From Nymphaea colorata (lineage: Eukaryota > Streptophyta > Magnoliopsida > Nymphaeales > Nymphaeaceae): a stretch of DNA of 64,000 nt. Under the pieces are notes generated by a model. It did not search any database and had not been told where the DNA came from. It worked only from the letters and a program-made list of their open reading frames with translations. Of the stretch, positions 28,699 through 41,056 are shown in pieces. The translations under genes and the position numbers were made by a program. Position 1 is the stretch's first letter, and the number at the start of each line of letters is the position of its first letter. Location: assembly GCF_008831285.2 (NCBI RefSeq), contig NC_045139.1:8030204-8094203 (forward strand), written 5' to 3'.

Positions 28699-31600
28699 CT
28701 AGAGAACACCTTTTCCCCTTCTTCGTCGTTGTCATCAGAGATGAAGGGCCTTATATTTCTTCTTCAGAGATGATCAGGCCATTAGTTGCAGGGTCATAAG
28801 ACGAACCGTTAACCTATCGAAATTAAAAGTTTGTGTTTCTCCTTAATTTTCCGCTCATGGAAGCAGAGAACCAACTGCCGTTGCTGAACGACAATCTCAG
28901 CAATGCCGACGGTGGGCATGGAAACAGAAGAAGTGGAACCGTGGAGTTTGGAGGGGACATTGAGCCCATCAATAGCGCAAGGGGGTTTGTCTTCCAATTT
29001 GGAGCCGAATCAAAGAAACTGTGGTATCTTGCTGGGCCTGCTATCTTCACAAGCCTCTGTCGGTACTCCCTGGGAGCAGTCACTCAAACCTTTGCTGGGC
29101 ATCTCGGGACGCTCGAACTCGCCGCCGTTTCCATGGAGAATTCCGTTATTGCAGGGTTCTCGTTCGGTGTTATGGTACTGAATCTACTGATTTCTTTTCA
29201 ATTTCCTTCTTCCCCACCATGGTTACTTACAGGGGTAATTTTCAGCAATCAATTTCACATCCAGAATTGGTCCATAGTCGTTTCTTTGCGACTGAGTTCC
29301 AGATGGGTGAAATACCGTACTTCAAGACCCAATAGAACATGACAAAAGATGCGTTCTAGAATATGAGATTTTAGGATGCAAGAAGGGAGCTCTTTAAGCT
29401 GCATATGTCGAGGATGGTCTGTTAGGCATTGAGCAAACACAATTTATTCATTACATGCTATCAACATCTTTTGACGGGCCTCTGATCATTATCAGTTAGC
29501 ATTTTCAATTAGATGTACTGCCATCTTCCTTTCTGACTTACGCTTTCTTTGAGTTGAGATGATTTGACTGCAATTCTCTTATTACATATGTGCACCAAAA
29601 TTTTCAAGGATCTGTTCTGAACTCAATGATCAATTCTCTGACCTTTTGCATCTTATGCTTCGTAGCTAGGAATGGGAAGTGCATTAGAAACTCTATGCGG
29701 ACACGCCTACGGGGCTGGGCAGCTTGACATGCTTGAGATTTACATGCAGAGATCATGGGTCATCCTAACTCCACGGCCCTTGTGACTTGTCCTTTGTATA
29801 TTATACATCTTTGCTACTCCCGTTTTGAAACTAATTGGGCAGGCCTCGGAGATTGCAGAGTCAGCAGGAACGTTTGCAATATGGATGATCCCGCAGCTCT
29901 TTGCTTATTCCATGAACTATCCCACAGCCAAGTTCCTGCGGCTCAGAGCAAGATCATGGTGATGGCTTTAATAGCACTTGTTGCGCTGGTCCTCCACACT
30001 TTCTTCAGTTGGTTGCTCATCATAAAGCTGGGTTGGGGACTGGTTGGTGCTGCTGTCGTGCTCGATTCCTCTTGGTGGTTCATTGTTATTGCTCAATTGG
30101 TGTACATTTTCACCGGCACTTGTGGCCGAGCTTGGACCGGGTTCTCATGGAAGGGCTTCACTCATCTTTGGGACTTTTTCAAGCTTTCATTGGCATCTGC
30201 CATCATGCTCTGGTATTTGATACAATAATCTACCTTTTACATCTTTTTAGTGACACCAGCCAATTATTCTTGCCCTCATAGTTTTACTATTATGATGGTG
30301 GTGGTGGTTGCGGCGGTGGGTTGGGTTTCCAGCCTAGAGTGTTGGTATTACATGGTGTTGATTCTATTTGGTGGATACTTGAGCAACCCTGAGGTTTCAG
30401 TAGATGCACTATCCATTTGGTAACTGACTCCCTCTCTCTCTCTCTCTCTCTCTCCGCCCCCAGTAAATGAAAACCTTCAATTTGCTTATTGTTGGTGGAT
30501 GTAGAGAAGTAGACAGCAAAAGATAGCCTCATGAACAAACATTTCTGATCACATGTTTTACCTTTTAAATTGCTGCTTTCACCTTACTTGTTCTTCACTT
30601 CGCATGTGCAGCATGAACATCTGCATGAACATCTTAGGTTGGACAATAATGGTAGCCTTTGGCTCAACTGCAGCAATAAGGTACGACAATGGTCAAACCT
30701 GACATGATTCTAGTACTACACAGATTTTTCTGTGGAGGTTTTTTCTCTATTTTATTTCAACATTGCCTTGATAATATTTTGCAGTTAGACATGATAGACA
30801 AAATAATTTATTCGTAATTGCAATTAAAAATGTATTCATGTATTGCAATATTGTTACCTGGACTATGTGTGACGCAGAACAAAATACTTGACCACAAGCC
30901 AACTCGTCGTTGGGTTTGTGGAGATTATTATTATTTTTGTTATTGTCATTATTATTCTTATTATTATGGCAAGTTAATCACGAACTTTCTTTACTTGATA
31001 AGTCGTGGAAGACGATAAGATTGTTTAAATATTGCTGCAAGCCACTGTCACGAACCAAGCTGCCTCTTTTGGTTCGTATGATGACAAAAAACATATTTAT
31101 AACATATTAAGTATCAGCATGGCTTGTTATAATATGAGCATGGCTTGTTCTCTGTGAAAACTAGTCACAACTCACAACTGAAAATAAGAAAATCGAAAAA
31201 CTTTTAGTTCGTATCATGACAAAAAACATATTTATAACATATTAAGTACATATGAAATATAACATATCATGCATATGTATGTATACGTGTAGAATAGTTC
31301 AAACTTTGAAAAAAAACTTGAGCAAGTTTTGTTGCATTAATGCAGTGTGAGGGTGTCAAATGAATTGGGAGCAGGAAACCCAAGGAGGGCAAAATTTGCA
31401 GTGGTGGTCGTGGTGATCTCCACCTTCATCATCGGCCTTGCCATCTCTGCCGTTCTGCTCATACTGAGGGATTACTACCCCAAGGTATTTACCAGCAGCC
31501 AGGAAGTGCAAGCGCTGGTCAATCAGCTCACCCCTCTCCTTGCTCTCACCATAGTCATTGACAATGTCCAGCCCGTTCTCTCAGGTAATTTTCACACTGC

Positions 31601-31705
31601 TCCCTTGTTTTCACAAAGAATGATTACCACGTAAATTTTTTATGCATTCTTGAGTCCCATAAACAAGCGATTTGGTATGTAGCACTACCGTTTATTCCAC
31701 ACAGA

Positions 31706-31708
<3 letters not shown>

Positions 31709-31746
<38 letters not shown>
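31709..31746. repeat. (TA)n microsatellite in intron 5 homologue
   Basis: TA tract of about 38 bp in the inactivated MATE copy, counterpart of the tract at 12709-12760 or 13057-13099. Confidence 0.9.
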
Positions 31747-31748
<2 letters not shown>

Positions 31749-31926
31749 AAACTACTCGAAGAAATGCAAATGGCATGGATGATTGAGAGTTTAAGTTGTT
31801 GGCTTGCAGGTGTTGCAATCGGAGCAGGATGGCAAGCAATTGTAGCTTATGTGAACGTGGGATGCTACTACCTTTTCGGCCTTCCATTGGGTTTAGTCTT
31901 GGGATACAAATTGAACTTGGGAGTCA

Positions 31927-32065
<139 letters not shown>

Positions 32066-33061
32066 AAGAATTTTGTCTACCATAACCATTTTGCACGTTC
32101 AGACTGCATTTTGAACGGTTTTCCACATTACACTGTGTCTGTTGAAATTAAGTTTCAGATCTCTAAGTATGAGAAAGCAACCAAAAAAAAAATGACGGCA
32201 TATATAGTCAAACATTTTCTGCTTCATTTTATTTCCTACTTTCATCTTTGAGAGAACACGGTTCTTGAGGATATATTCCGTTGATTAGAGAAAAGGAATT
32301 GAAATGACATTCACTCTGATAAATACCTAACTTTGCGCCAGTTTCAAGTATGCTACAAAATTAACCAGAATCAAATATCGAAAACTGAAACTTTATGATT
32401 AATTATTGGAGCTAGCAGATTCTTGATAGTCACAGGTAAAAATAGGAAACCGCATGGTAGCGATTATAGATGTGTGCCGAATTCGAAGAACGAATTTATA
32501 TTCCATTCTTAAACAACAAACCAACAAAATCAAACGCTGGGAGCAGTAAGAAGGAAATGGAGCAGCTCAAAGCGTATAATATACAATCTAAAATCTCAAT
32601 GAAATTGAAAGAAAGCATGCATGGCATCTGATATATCCACTCATCTTTTCCACTTTTTTGGCCATCCTGAATCTTGGGAGGAACCGATCATTTTCCTCTG
32701 TCCAATTGATTGTTTCGTTTGTGGTCTTGCACCGTCAAATTTGTATATTCTTGCAGGGAATTTGGAGCGGCATGACGATCGGAGTCGGCCTGCAATCGCT
32801 GATACTGTTGTCCATGACCTATAGAACCAACTGGAACAAAGAGGTAATATTAATTACTGCCAATCTTAATTGGAAACCGTTAGTTGCAACTAAAGAATAT
32901 AACAATTCCATTGTTGGGTTTATATTTGCAGGCTTCTCCTGCGTCCGAGAGGATCAGAGTGTGGGGAGGACCAAGAACTCAGATAATGCTCCTGAAAAAT
33001 AGGCCATCATCACTAATGTGATTGTGGTGGTCTTCCTATTCCCCTTTCCATTGTCTAGTGA

Positions 33062-33067
33062 AATAAA
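33062..33067 (+). promoter_or_regulatory. Putative poly(A) signal of the inactivated MATE copy
   Basis: AATAAA lies 60 bp after the former stop codon. In the mirror gene the same place reads AATAAG. Confidence 0.4.
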
Positions 33068-34941
33068 ACTGCTCATAAATGTGTTGGCCTTCATTTATTT
33101 ATGCATGTTCTCGCCAACCAAATGGAAATTATACAATATATATATATATAATTATCTAATTATGCTAGTGGTGGTACAAATTACCATATGTGTAGGATAC
33201 CCAAACTTTGTTTTTCCTTGAAATAGTTGGTAGAATCATGCATGGTAGCCACAAAGATCATCCTAATGCATGACTGCATGAGTAAAATGCTCAGATTAAG
33301 ATGCCTAATCCAGTTAAGTTAGATATGGAAATGTATATCAGAATACGTCTGACCAGACGAAAAAAAAATCGTGAAAGCAGAGAAATCAAGTTTATCGAAT
33401 CCAGTGAAATCATGTCAACATGCTTTAGCAATTATCAAATATCCATCTAATATATATTTAATAATATCTACTAGCTAGATTTGGGACTAACCCAGAAGTG
33501 TGAGATTGAGCCATATTCATCCTAATACCCATAAAAAAGAGAAGAGGGGTACATCTCCACTTTCCATAAACTCCATATAAGGATATATGTTTACATGTTG
33601 GTGCTCATTTTCAACTAAAAATTTACACATCGGTTTGGTGCTTCCTCACCGAAATTTCGGATTTTGCCGTGGCCATAAAATCTTGTCAAATTTTCCCGAT
33701 AAAATATCTTGTGTACCCGATGTTATTTGTCAGATTCTTTAGCGAACACAGATGTTTAACAGAATAAAGACGGAAGAATGTGGTACTATAAGCAAAAGCA
33801 TGCAACATCTAATTAACGGTCAAAATTTAAATGACTGAATTCTGGTTGGCAGATGGAATCCTCAAATCCCTAACTCATTCCGGTAAGGTAGTTACGCGGA
33901 CAATTTCACATGTCAGCAGTAGTAGAGCCAGAATTTTTTTTAGCTGAGGGACACTTGTTAGAAGTCCACGTCTGGTATCGCATTCTATATAGTTTTTGAA
34001 TCATCACGATGTGATAATGAGCCGTCCAAACAAGCTCTGAAAGGTTCTCAGACAATGAGAATAATAGTATTATCCAAATACGTGCCCCAAAAATTGTGGA
34101 CAACCTCAAAAGGGGCTTTTGACAAAAGGAACATTAACAATGTGTTCCAATGAATCTATTAGGCAGATTTGTGGACACTATATTCTAGTGTTTTATGAAT
34201 ATGTCATAATCTTTCTTTAAGACTGATTCATAAAACACTTGTAAGTATTTCTGCTAGCAAACACCCTCTAAGCACAAAGGTATATTAGCTTATGAGTATT
34301 ATGCCATTAGGAGCGCAACAGGCTCGCTGCAGGAGTTCACTGTTATGTAAAAACCAGACTTCGCCATTCAGTTGTTTCAATCAACACCACGCCCTTGTTA
34401 GCACATAAAAAACTACCAGAAGCATATAGATATAAGAAACGAATCACTCTAAAGTCTAACCCCCCTTTGTTCATGAGCTAACTAATTTTTTACCTAACAA
34501 AATGAAAGATTCACGAATCCTACGATAAAGAGGATGAATGTGAAATGAAATTAAAAGAAAAAGGAATTACTGAATAATGGGGAGAAGAAAAGAGAAAAAG
34601 AAGCAAAAAAAGGCTGAGAAAACCCCGAGAGATATGATAACTGCTCTGAAACATGATAACTATTTCGAGTGTTTAATCATAATGAAACCCCAGGAGATAC
34701 ACCTTGAGTTTTGAACTCTTCATTTGACTTTCCAAACTCATATCGATCGGCCAGGTGGTTCGATCAGGCTCTTGTTAGTACACATGTATGTCAGTATGTT
34801 CATATATATGTATGTCGGGATGCATATGAGTGCATTTATGCGTACTAAATATAAGAGTGCAGAGAGTTTAAGCTTTTCCGGAGTGCAGTTGCTATAGAGT
34901 TAATCTATTTGCATGGTAAAATAAGGCAGCATGCACAAAAT
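33068..34941. other. Intergenic 3' flank and unrecognised DNA
   Basis: The part to about 33870 is the mirrored 3' flank of the MATE gene. From there to 34941 no gene or known repeat was identified. Confidence 0.5.
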
Positions 34942-34943
34942 AC

Positions 34944-36529
34944 CTGAGAGCACGAGCTGGACACTGTCAATGACTATGGTGAGAGCAAGGAGAGGGGTGA
35001 GCTGATTGACCAGTGCTTGCACCTCCTGGCTGCTGGTGAAACCTTCGGGTAGTAATCCCTCGGCATGAGCAGAACGGCGGCGATTGTCGTGGTTGTATTC
35101 TCTTTAATTATTGCTATATAATCTAGTATCAAAACTTCGCAATAGTTCACTCTCAGATATACCTTTAACCATATCCACCATATCTACTTTTTAAGATATT
35201 CACATATTTAGATTGAAATTCAAATTCGATTATGAATAAAGAAAAACATATTGAAATCTGAATCCGAATTCGAAATCCAACTTCACAATCTGAATATGTT
35301 CCCAATCTAATTTTACGTTGGCATCAAAATCCACACATGAATTATTTTGAAGTGAATCTGGTTGATTTAAAAAAAAAAAACATTGGATATATGATATTTT
35401 ATTCAAAATTAAATCCAATTTGAATCTGAATCTGATCAAATATTTATATATTCTAATCTGACCTGATGTCATTTCCTAGATCTAAATTGATCCAATTTCT
35501 GAACCATATATTAAATTTTTTCTGTATCCTAATTTTTTGAAATGATTAGCTGGATATTTGATCTAAACAGAATATATTAACATCCCTAATTAAAAACTTT
35601 TTTGTAGGGCAGTCTCACTCAGTTCGTGACATTGGCAGCTGGCAAATAATTTTACTCATCCATAGCCTACCGTCGGGCTTTAGTCAACCGTACCCATGGC
35701 CCGCCTCGGCTGGTGTAATCTGGTAAGAAGTCTACGTCAAAAGAACCTAACTTGTCACAATTGTAACCATAATAATAGTAATAATAACGTCTGCGCACAA
35801 ACCCGAGTATGATTTGTCTTCTGCACAATTATATAATTGAGGAAATAATTTTTGAGACGCAAAGGACTTGTCATGTCAACGCTTTTTATATTGTACGTAC
35901 AAATATTTTATTTTGTCTGTAGCATCTTTTGACAAAAAACAACAAAACAGCAATTCACTAATATGGTTTAAAGATTGAGATAAATTCATGTAACAACTTT
36001 TATCAAATGAGCTCTAATAAGTGTAACTTTGTTTGTACGAATCTATTGTAAGTAGATTCATAGGTTGTCTAATCATACCTTATTGCTTGAGTGACTGCTT
36101 TGAAGAGTACCACCTAGGATTGTGAATTCACATAGCATGTTCATGTTCAGCAAGATACCACAGTTTCTTTGATTCGGCTCCAAATTGAAAGAAAAAATAA
36201 CTTTTATGAAGATGCATAAAACATTTATAAACTGTTTCGTTTATCAAATGAGCCCTAATACGTGTAACTTTGGTTGCACGTAGATTCGTTGGTTGTCTAA
36301 CCATACCTTATTGCTTGAGTGACTGCTTTTAAGGAGTACGGACCTAGGATTGTGAAGATAGCATGCCCGGCAAGATACCAGAGTTTCTTTGATTCGTCTC
36401 CAAATTGGAAGAAAAACCTCTCTGTACTATTCTATTGATAGGCTCAATGTCCCCTTCAAACTCCACCATTCCACTTCTACTTCTGTTTCCATGGCTACCA
36501 TCATCGCGATGATAGTTCCCTCCTTCCAT
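34944..36529 (-). pseudogene. Rearranged MATE gene relic
   Basis: Exon 1 homologue at about 36529-36350 starts MEGGNYHRDDGSHGNRS, continues MVEFEGDIEPINR, then shifts frame. A second partial piece at about 36180-36070 joins an exon 4 end (ACCTTATTGC on the plus strand) straight to exon 1 sequence (GAGTGACTGCTTTGAAGAGTA), so it is chimeric; a similar junction recurs at about 36300-36345. Exon 5 homologue at 35088-34944 covers the TSSQEVQALVNQLTPLL to QLVLSG part with a 1-bp deletion near 35040. Exons 2, 3, 6, 7 and 8 were not found. About 500 bp of AT-rich dispersed repeat (35105-35600) lies between. It points toward the plus-strand copy at 28857-33002. Confidence 0.85.
35105..35600. repeat. 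AT-rich dispersed repeat (GGATTTGGATT-type)
   Basis: Many TTCAAATTCGATT, GAATCTGAATCTGATC and similar words, plus ATCTGATCAAATATTTATATAT. Similar texture and words occur at 530-990 and 37105-37375. Ends near AACATCCCTAATT. No protein seen. Confidence 0.5.
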
Positions 36530-36757
36530 GAGCAGAGAAAGAAAACGCCGCCTTTCAACACGTTATCAGTCCGCGGGAGGGCCGGCCTCCGACTAATGGC
36601 TTCACCACTTGACAAATATAACATGTCAACAGATTGGATTAGAATCCAATATACACCCTCAAACATATCTGGTTTTTGGTTATTCACCTTCACATGAAAG
36701 AAGAAAAGTTATATCGGAATCTAAAATCCAATTTTATAACCCAAATTTGCTTTAAAG

Positions 36758-36822
36758 CCAATTTTAACTAAGTCTGGGCGTCGGGCCAGGCCGGGCCGAC
36801 GCCCAGACTTAGTTAAAATTGG
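36758..36822. repeat. Perfect 25-bp hairpin with GC-rich loop
   Basis: The arm 36758-36782 (starts CCAATTTTAACTAAG) is repeated exactly as reverse complement at 36798-36822. The 15-nt loop GGGCCAGGCCGGGCC is itself partly palindromic. It sits at the left end of the GGCC-type dispersed repeat. Confidence 0.95.
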
Positions 36823-37105
36823 GCCGCCACTGGGTCGAGCCGGGCCGCTGCCCAATTGGGCCCTGGCCTGGGCCGGGAAAAACCTGGCTCGGGCCAGGCC
36901 CGGGCCCGATAGGCCGGCCCGTTAAGCCTGCTTAGATTAAAAAATTAATTTTTTTAATTTTTTTGTTTTAATAATATATATTTATTATTATTAAATGTAT
37001 TTTATATTTAAAAATATTTTATAATTACAAATTATTTTTTTATTTTAAATGGGCCGGGCCGGGCCCGAGCCAGGCTCACTGGCCCGATGCCCATCCTTAA
37101 TTTTA
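36770..37105. repeat. GGCC-flanked AT-rich dispersed repeat, copy 3
   Basis: The longest copy: a left block of GGGCCGGGCC and CCCGGGCCCG words, an A/T core at about 36930-37045, and a right block GGGCCGGGCCGGGCCCGAG. Compare 8055-8325 and 18540-18690. Non-coding. Confidence 0.65.
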
Positions 37106-37375
37106 ACATTCATATCTAAATCCGAATCCAATTTTTTGTTTGAATCTAACGAGCATTGAATGTAGAATAGTTATTTAAAGCTACACTAATCTAGATCCAA
37201 ATTTGATCGGGTATTTATGTATATTTGAATTTGGATCCGATCAGATATCATTTCTTGAATCTCAATTGATCAAATTTCTTCATTGAATATTTTTTTTTTT
37301 CTATATTCTATTTTTTCTAAACTATTATAGCAGATACTCAATACAAATTGAATATATTGACATCCATACAAGAGG
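37105..37375. repeat. AT-rich dispersed repeat (GGATTTGGATT-type)
   Basis: Contains TTTGAATTTGGATCCGATCA, then GATATCATTTCTTG, similar to the reverse complement of words at 690-760, and ends in GACATCC. Related in texture to 35105-35600. Confidence 0.45.
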
Positions 37376-37559
37376 ACCTGATGTTAGTGGATTAAGATAA
37401 TTAGATCCTAATCCAGTAAACTGTTTAAAACTATTAATCCAGTAAGATACTAAATTAACTCTGAGGAAGACATATAACCAAAACTCAACTAAAATAAACA
37501 AGCAAGATCAAAGAAATGCAACTTCGATACTCATTTTATCATCAACTCGCTCACACAAT

Positions 37560-39930
37560 GAACCCCAGCTGCTAGGGCCCTAGAGAAAAGATTTGGCTAT
37601 GGGTCCGGATCTCATTACACATATTCAGAACTACCTGGGTCTAGTTATATGAATATGAATCTAAATACATGGATCTTTACATTCAACATCAGATCTGGAT
37701 CCAAACAAGAGAAAAATAACAAAACAAGATCCAGACTTGGGTGTTAACTCTAAGTCAACTGATCAAGTCGCCTTTGGATCCAATATGCGTCGGATGTGGA
37801 TCAGGACCTCGATCCGCCACTGGAAGCCACACTTAAAGTTGTCTATCAATATCAAATCGAAGATGATAAAGTCAGCTTGATGTAGATATTAAGCAGGTAC
37901 GTGACCCACCCAACTCCATAAAAACTTCTTAATTTTAGGCAGGGTAGTTGTGTATGTGCTCCGATTAACTAGCTAGTCAAAATGATTCTATAGACGAAGG
38001 CTTATTCAAGTGGGCTTTCTCATGGTCATCAAGGTTCGAAATGCAATGAAATCATGTAAAACATCCTTCAGCAACTGTGAAACATATATATCCATCTAAA
38101 TTTATCATATATATTACCTGAAATTTGGTCTAACTAGAAATTTTGAGATTGAGTCGTATTCATTCAACGGTAAAGTCAAAAGGTTTTAGCTGAAGGATAC
38201 TAATCTATCTTATTATTGCAATCGATTGGGTGCATGTAGAGCTATAAGGCACTGACCTGGGTTTGGTGTGGGCACCCCGTATAACTATGCCTAAGCATAA
38301 GTCCAACACATGATAATAAAACTTTTACAAAGGTTTATGCAGGTTGGGTTGGGCAGTTGCCCACACCAGCCCATGGTAGCTCCACTACTACTATATTCAT
38401 CATAATATTGTTCACCAATGGTAAAGAGACATATAAGAGAAATGACGCTTTAATTTTCAACTCTATACAAGTATATATTTTTAGAGAGTGAGTGAATGAT
38501 GGCTCTAGTTATCCAAATTGCCATCCATCTAACTATGGTTGTTCATTTGAAGCAGACCGATGGTTGAGAAACAAAGAATGTGAAAAAAAGTGTGAACTAA
38601 TGCTACTATCATTTTTTTCTCTGCATTTTTCTCCTAATTATCCATTGGATCAGATGGTTAGGTGACTTTAAAATCCAAAATCACCATTCAATTTTTTCTT
38701 AATTTCAACAGCAAGTGATGATTCTAGTTATCCACAGTCGTTGGCCATTTAACTTGGGTGGTTGAGAGAAAAAGAAGGTAAGAAAAAAGTGTGAACGGAT
38801 TATTAGATGACAAAAAAATGTCAATCACTTTTTTCTTGTTGTTTTCCTTTTAATTGTTGGTCATGATGAATCAGGGGCATTTCATTAGATGACTGTGTGA
38901 TTCTGGAAAGTCAAAGTCACCATTCAATTTTCTTAATTTCAGATATTAATGCTCATTTTCAAAAAATTAAAAGAAGGTAAGAAAAAAGTGTGAACGGATT
39001 ATTAGATGACAAAAAAATGTCAATCACTTTTTTCTTGTTGTTTTCCTTTTAATTGTTGGTCATGATGAATCAGGGGCATTTCATTAGATGACTGTGTGAT
39101 TCTGGAAAGTCAAAGTCACCATTCAATTTTCTTAATTTCAGATATTAATGCTCATTTTCAAAAAATTATATATTATTGTTTGGCTCACCAAAATTTCTGG
39201 CTTCAACCTGGTTAGAGATTATAACTATTGCTTAATTAACTTCTCAACAAAATACGTGAATCCAATGGTACACTGGATTGGAGAACCAGCATTTTTAATG
39301 TTCTTTGGTGCCACGAGTCAGTGAGTTGAGAAGGTAATTAAGAAGAACGCAAGACAACGGAACATTAAAATGAGCAATAAAATCACGTAACGGTCAAATT
39401 AGAACCCACAAACCCCTTAACTCATCCCTGTGTCTTTCACTTTGCCTTTAAATTCACGTCAAATGTCCCTTCTGTCAAATTGAAGATGTTGAATTTGAGA
39501 AGACCGTCTTTCAAGACCCAAAGAAAAGCAAGTTTGCAAGTTCGGTCATATTGCTTGTTCGGAAGAAGTAAGACGCACATATACACAACCTTTACAACAT
39601 TGAATAAATTGTTTAATTATTTGTCTCAATCTTTGTGATAGATTCATAGAACGTTGTGTTCCACAAAATGCAGTATTTTTGTTACCAAATGTTTCCAGTA
39701 AAATAGTGCTGTAGGAGAAGGGTGGTGAGTTATCCAAAGTTGCAAAATCATATAAGTGTTCGTATATATAGTCCAACATATCATTATGAGCTGAGGTAGG
39801 TGCACAATTTGGAAACTGTGCTTAAAAGATATTGATTGGAAAAGCTCAATAAAGTTTCTAGCAGTAGAGGACCAAAAGAGTGGCTATGCCTCACTATATT
39901 TTTACAAATTTAGCCAACATTGTGGGAGCT
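37560..39930. repeat. Duplicated segment, inverted copy of 20990-22400
   Basis: Reverse-complement matches run in reversed order to the 20990-22400 segment (see that entry). This copy is longer because of extra DNA at about 38170-39530, including the 199-bp tandem duplication. The part at 39300-39460 repeats the TTCTTTGGTGCCA...GTAACGGTCAAA block also found at 13200 and 19300. No gene. Confidence 0.75.
38772..39169 (+). repeat. 199-bp tandem duplication
   Basis: 38772-38970 is followed by an apparently identical copy at 38971-39169 (both begin AAGAAGGTAAGAAAAAAGTG and end ...TTTTCAAAAAATTA). A diverged third unit appears at about 38575-38770. The lack of differences points to a recent event. 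Confidence 0.95.
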
Positions 39931-40544
39931 CCAAAGGTAGATAGATGTTTTGGGACCCCAATGTTAGGAACGATGCTTTGTCACTCTCTCTTGTACACTC
40001 CAAGAGAAGAATTAAAACGAAGCATAAGAAAAAAAAAAAAGAGCTACTATAAATGAACTCTTGATAGATATCAATCTTATTAATCTACCCAACATCCAGA
40101 GCTACTATAAATTCATCGTGTCTAACCACCCTTGCTGCCAGCACTTCCATCTACACACTCCATCTAGAACCCTAGACATATATAGCAATAATTAGAGTTG
40201 GCAATTCCAAACTGTTAACCAGGTTCCTTTCATATTCAAAATAGAAGATGCAAGAGAGATCCCCGTCTTTTCAAGGCTTACCTCTATTAAGCTACTAACA
40301 TAGCAAACCAGGAAGCTCTAGGGATCGAATTAGCCAACCAAATGAATTTCAACGAGTTCATCTTAACTCCATTAATTCTTCTTATACACCAATTATGTCT
40401 TCTTAACTGTGAGAGTCCATTATCATTCCCTAAAGACTGTATTGTGTGCTAAAATATGGACATATTTAGATTTATAAATATCAAATTTGAAATGCCTCCA
40501 CCGATCCCCAAATAAGTTGGTCTTTATTGCTACCTAAAAAGAAG
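39931..40544. other. Intergenic, possible decayed LINE tail
   Basis: No gene recognised. It follows the LINE reverse-transcriptase relic on the minus strand and may hold its decayed downstream part, but no motif could be fixed. Confidence 0.35.
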
Positions 40545-41056
40545 AAAAAAAAAACATGATTTTATTAATTGACTTCAGTCCAGCCAACAACGAGAACTCC
40601 TGCACAACCGATTTAACATTAGAAAGCAACAGAAGGTCTGCAGTTGCAACTACTATATTGTCATCAGCAAAAAGAGCTCCAGGGGAAACTAGCTCATGGC
40701 TAAGCCTCCTAGCCAGCAACTCCGTGGCAAAGATGAATAGAAAAGGTGAAGTAAGGTCACCTTAACCGATCCCACGCCCACTTTTAGAGAATCCACCGTC
40801 ACGTCCATTAAGGGGGACTGAGAAAGAAGGAGAGGAAATATATTTCATTATACGATGGACCCACCATTCCAGAAAACTGAAAATACCTCAAAGCATATTC
40901 AATGAAACTCCATTCAATTTTATCACAGACCTTCTTCAGATCTGAGTTCATCAACAAAAACCCATCTGTATTGCCCTTCAAGCTGGTGGCAAGCTCATAC
41001 ACATATAAGATCTGTCTCTGAATAACTCTTTTAGGGACAAAGCCTTTCTGTTCCAT
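40545..41056 (-). pseudogene. L1-type LINE reverse-transcriptase relic
   Basis: In order on the minus strand: EQKGFVPKRVIQRQILYVYE (cf. Q.AF..GR.I.DNI..A.E), DLKKVCDKIEWSFIEYALR (cf. D..KAYD...W), then in another frame GRGIG-stop-GDLTSPFLFIF (cf. G.RQGDPLSP.LF), and LFADDNIVVA carrying the FADD catalytic motif, followed by FSLLAGLKSI (cf. F...SGL..N). A stop, frameshifts and missing ends make it inactive. Strand is opposite to the LINE pieces at 3864-5580. Confidence 0.8.
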
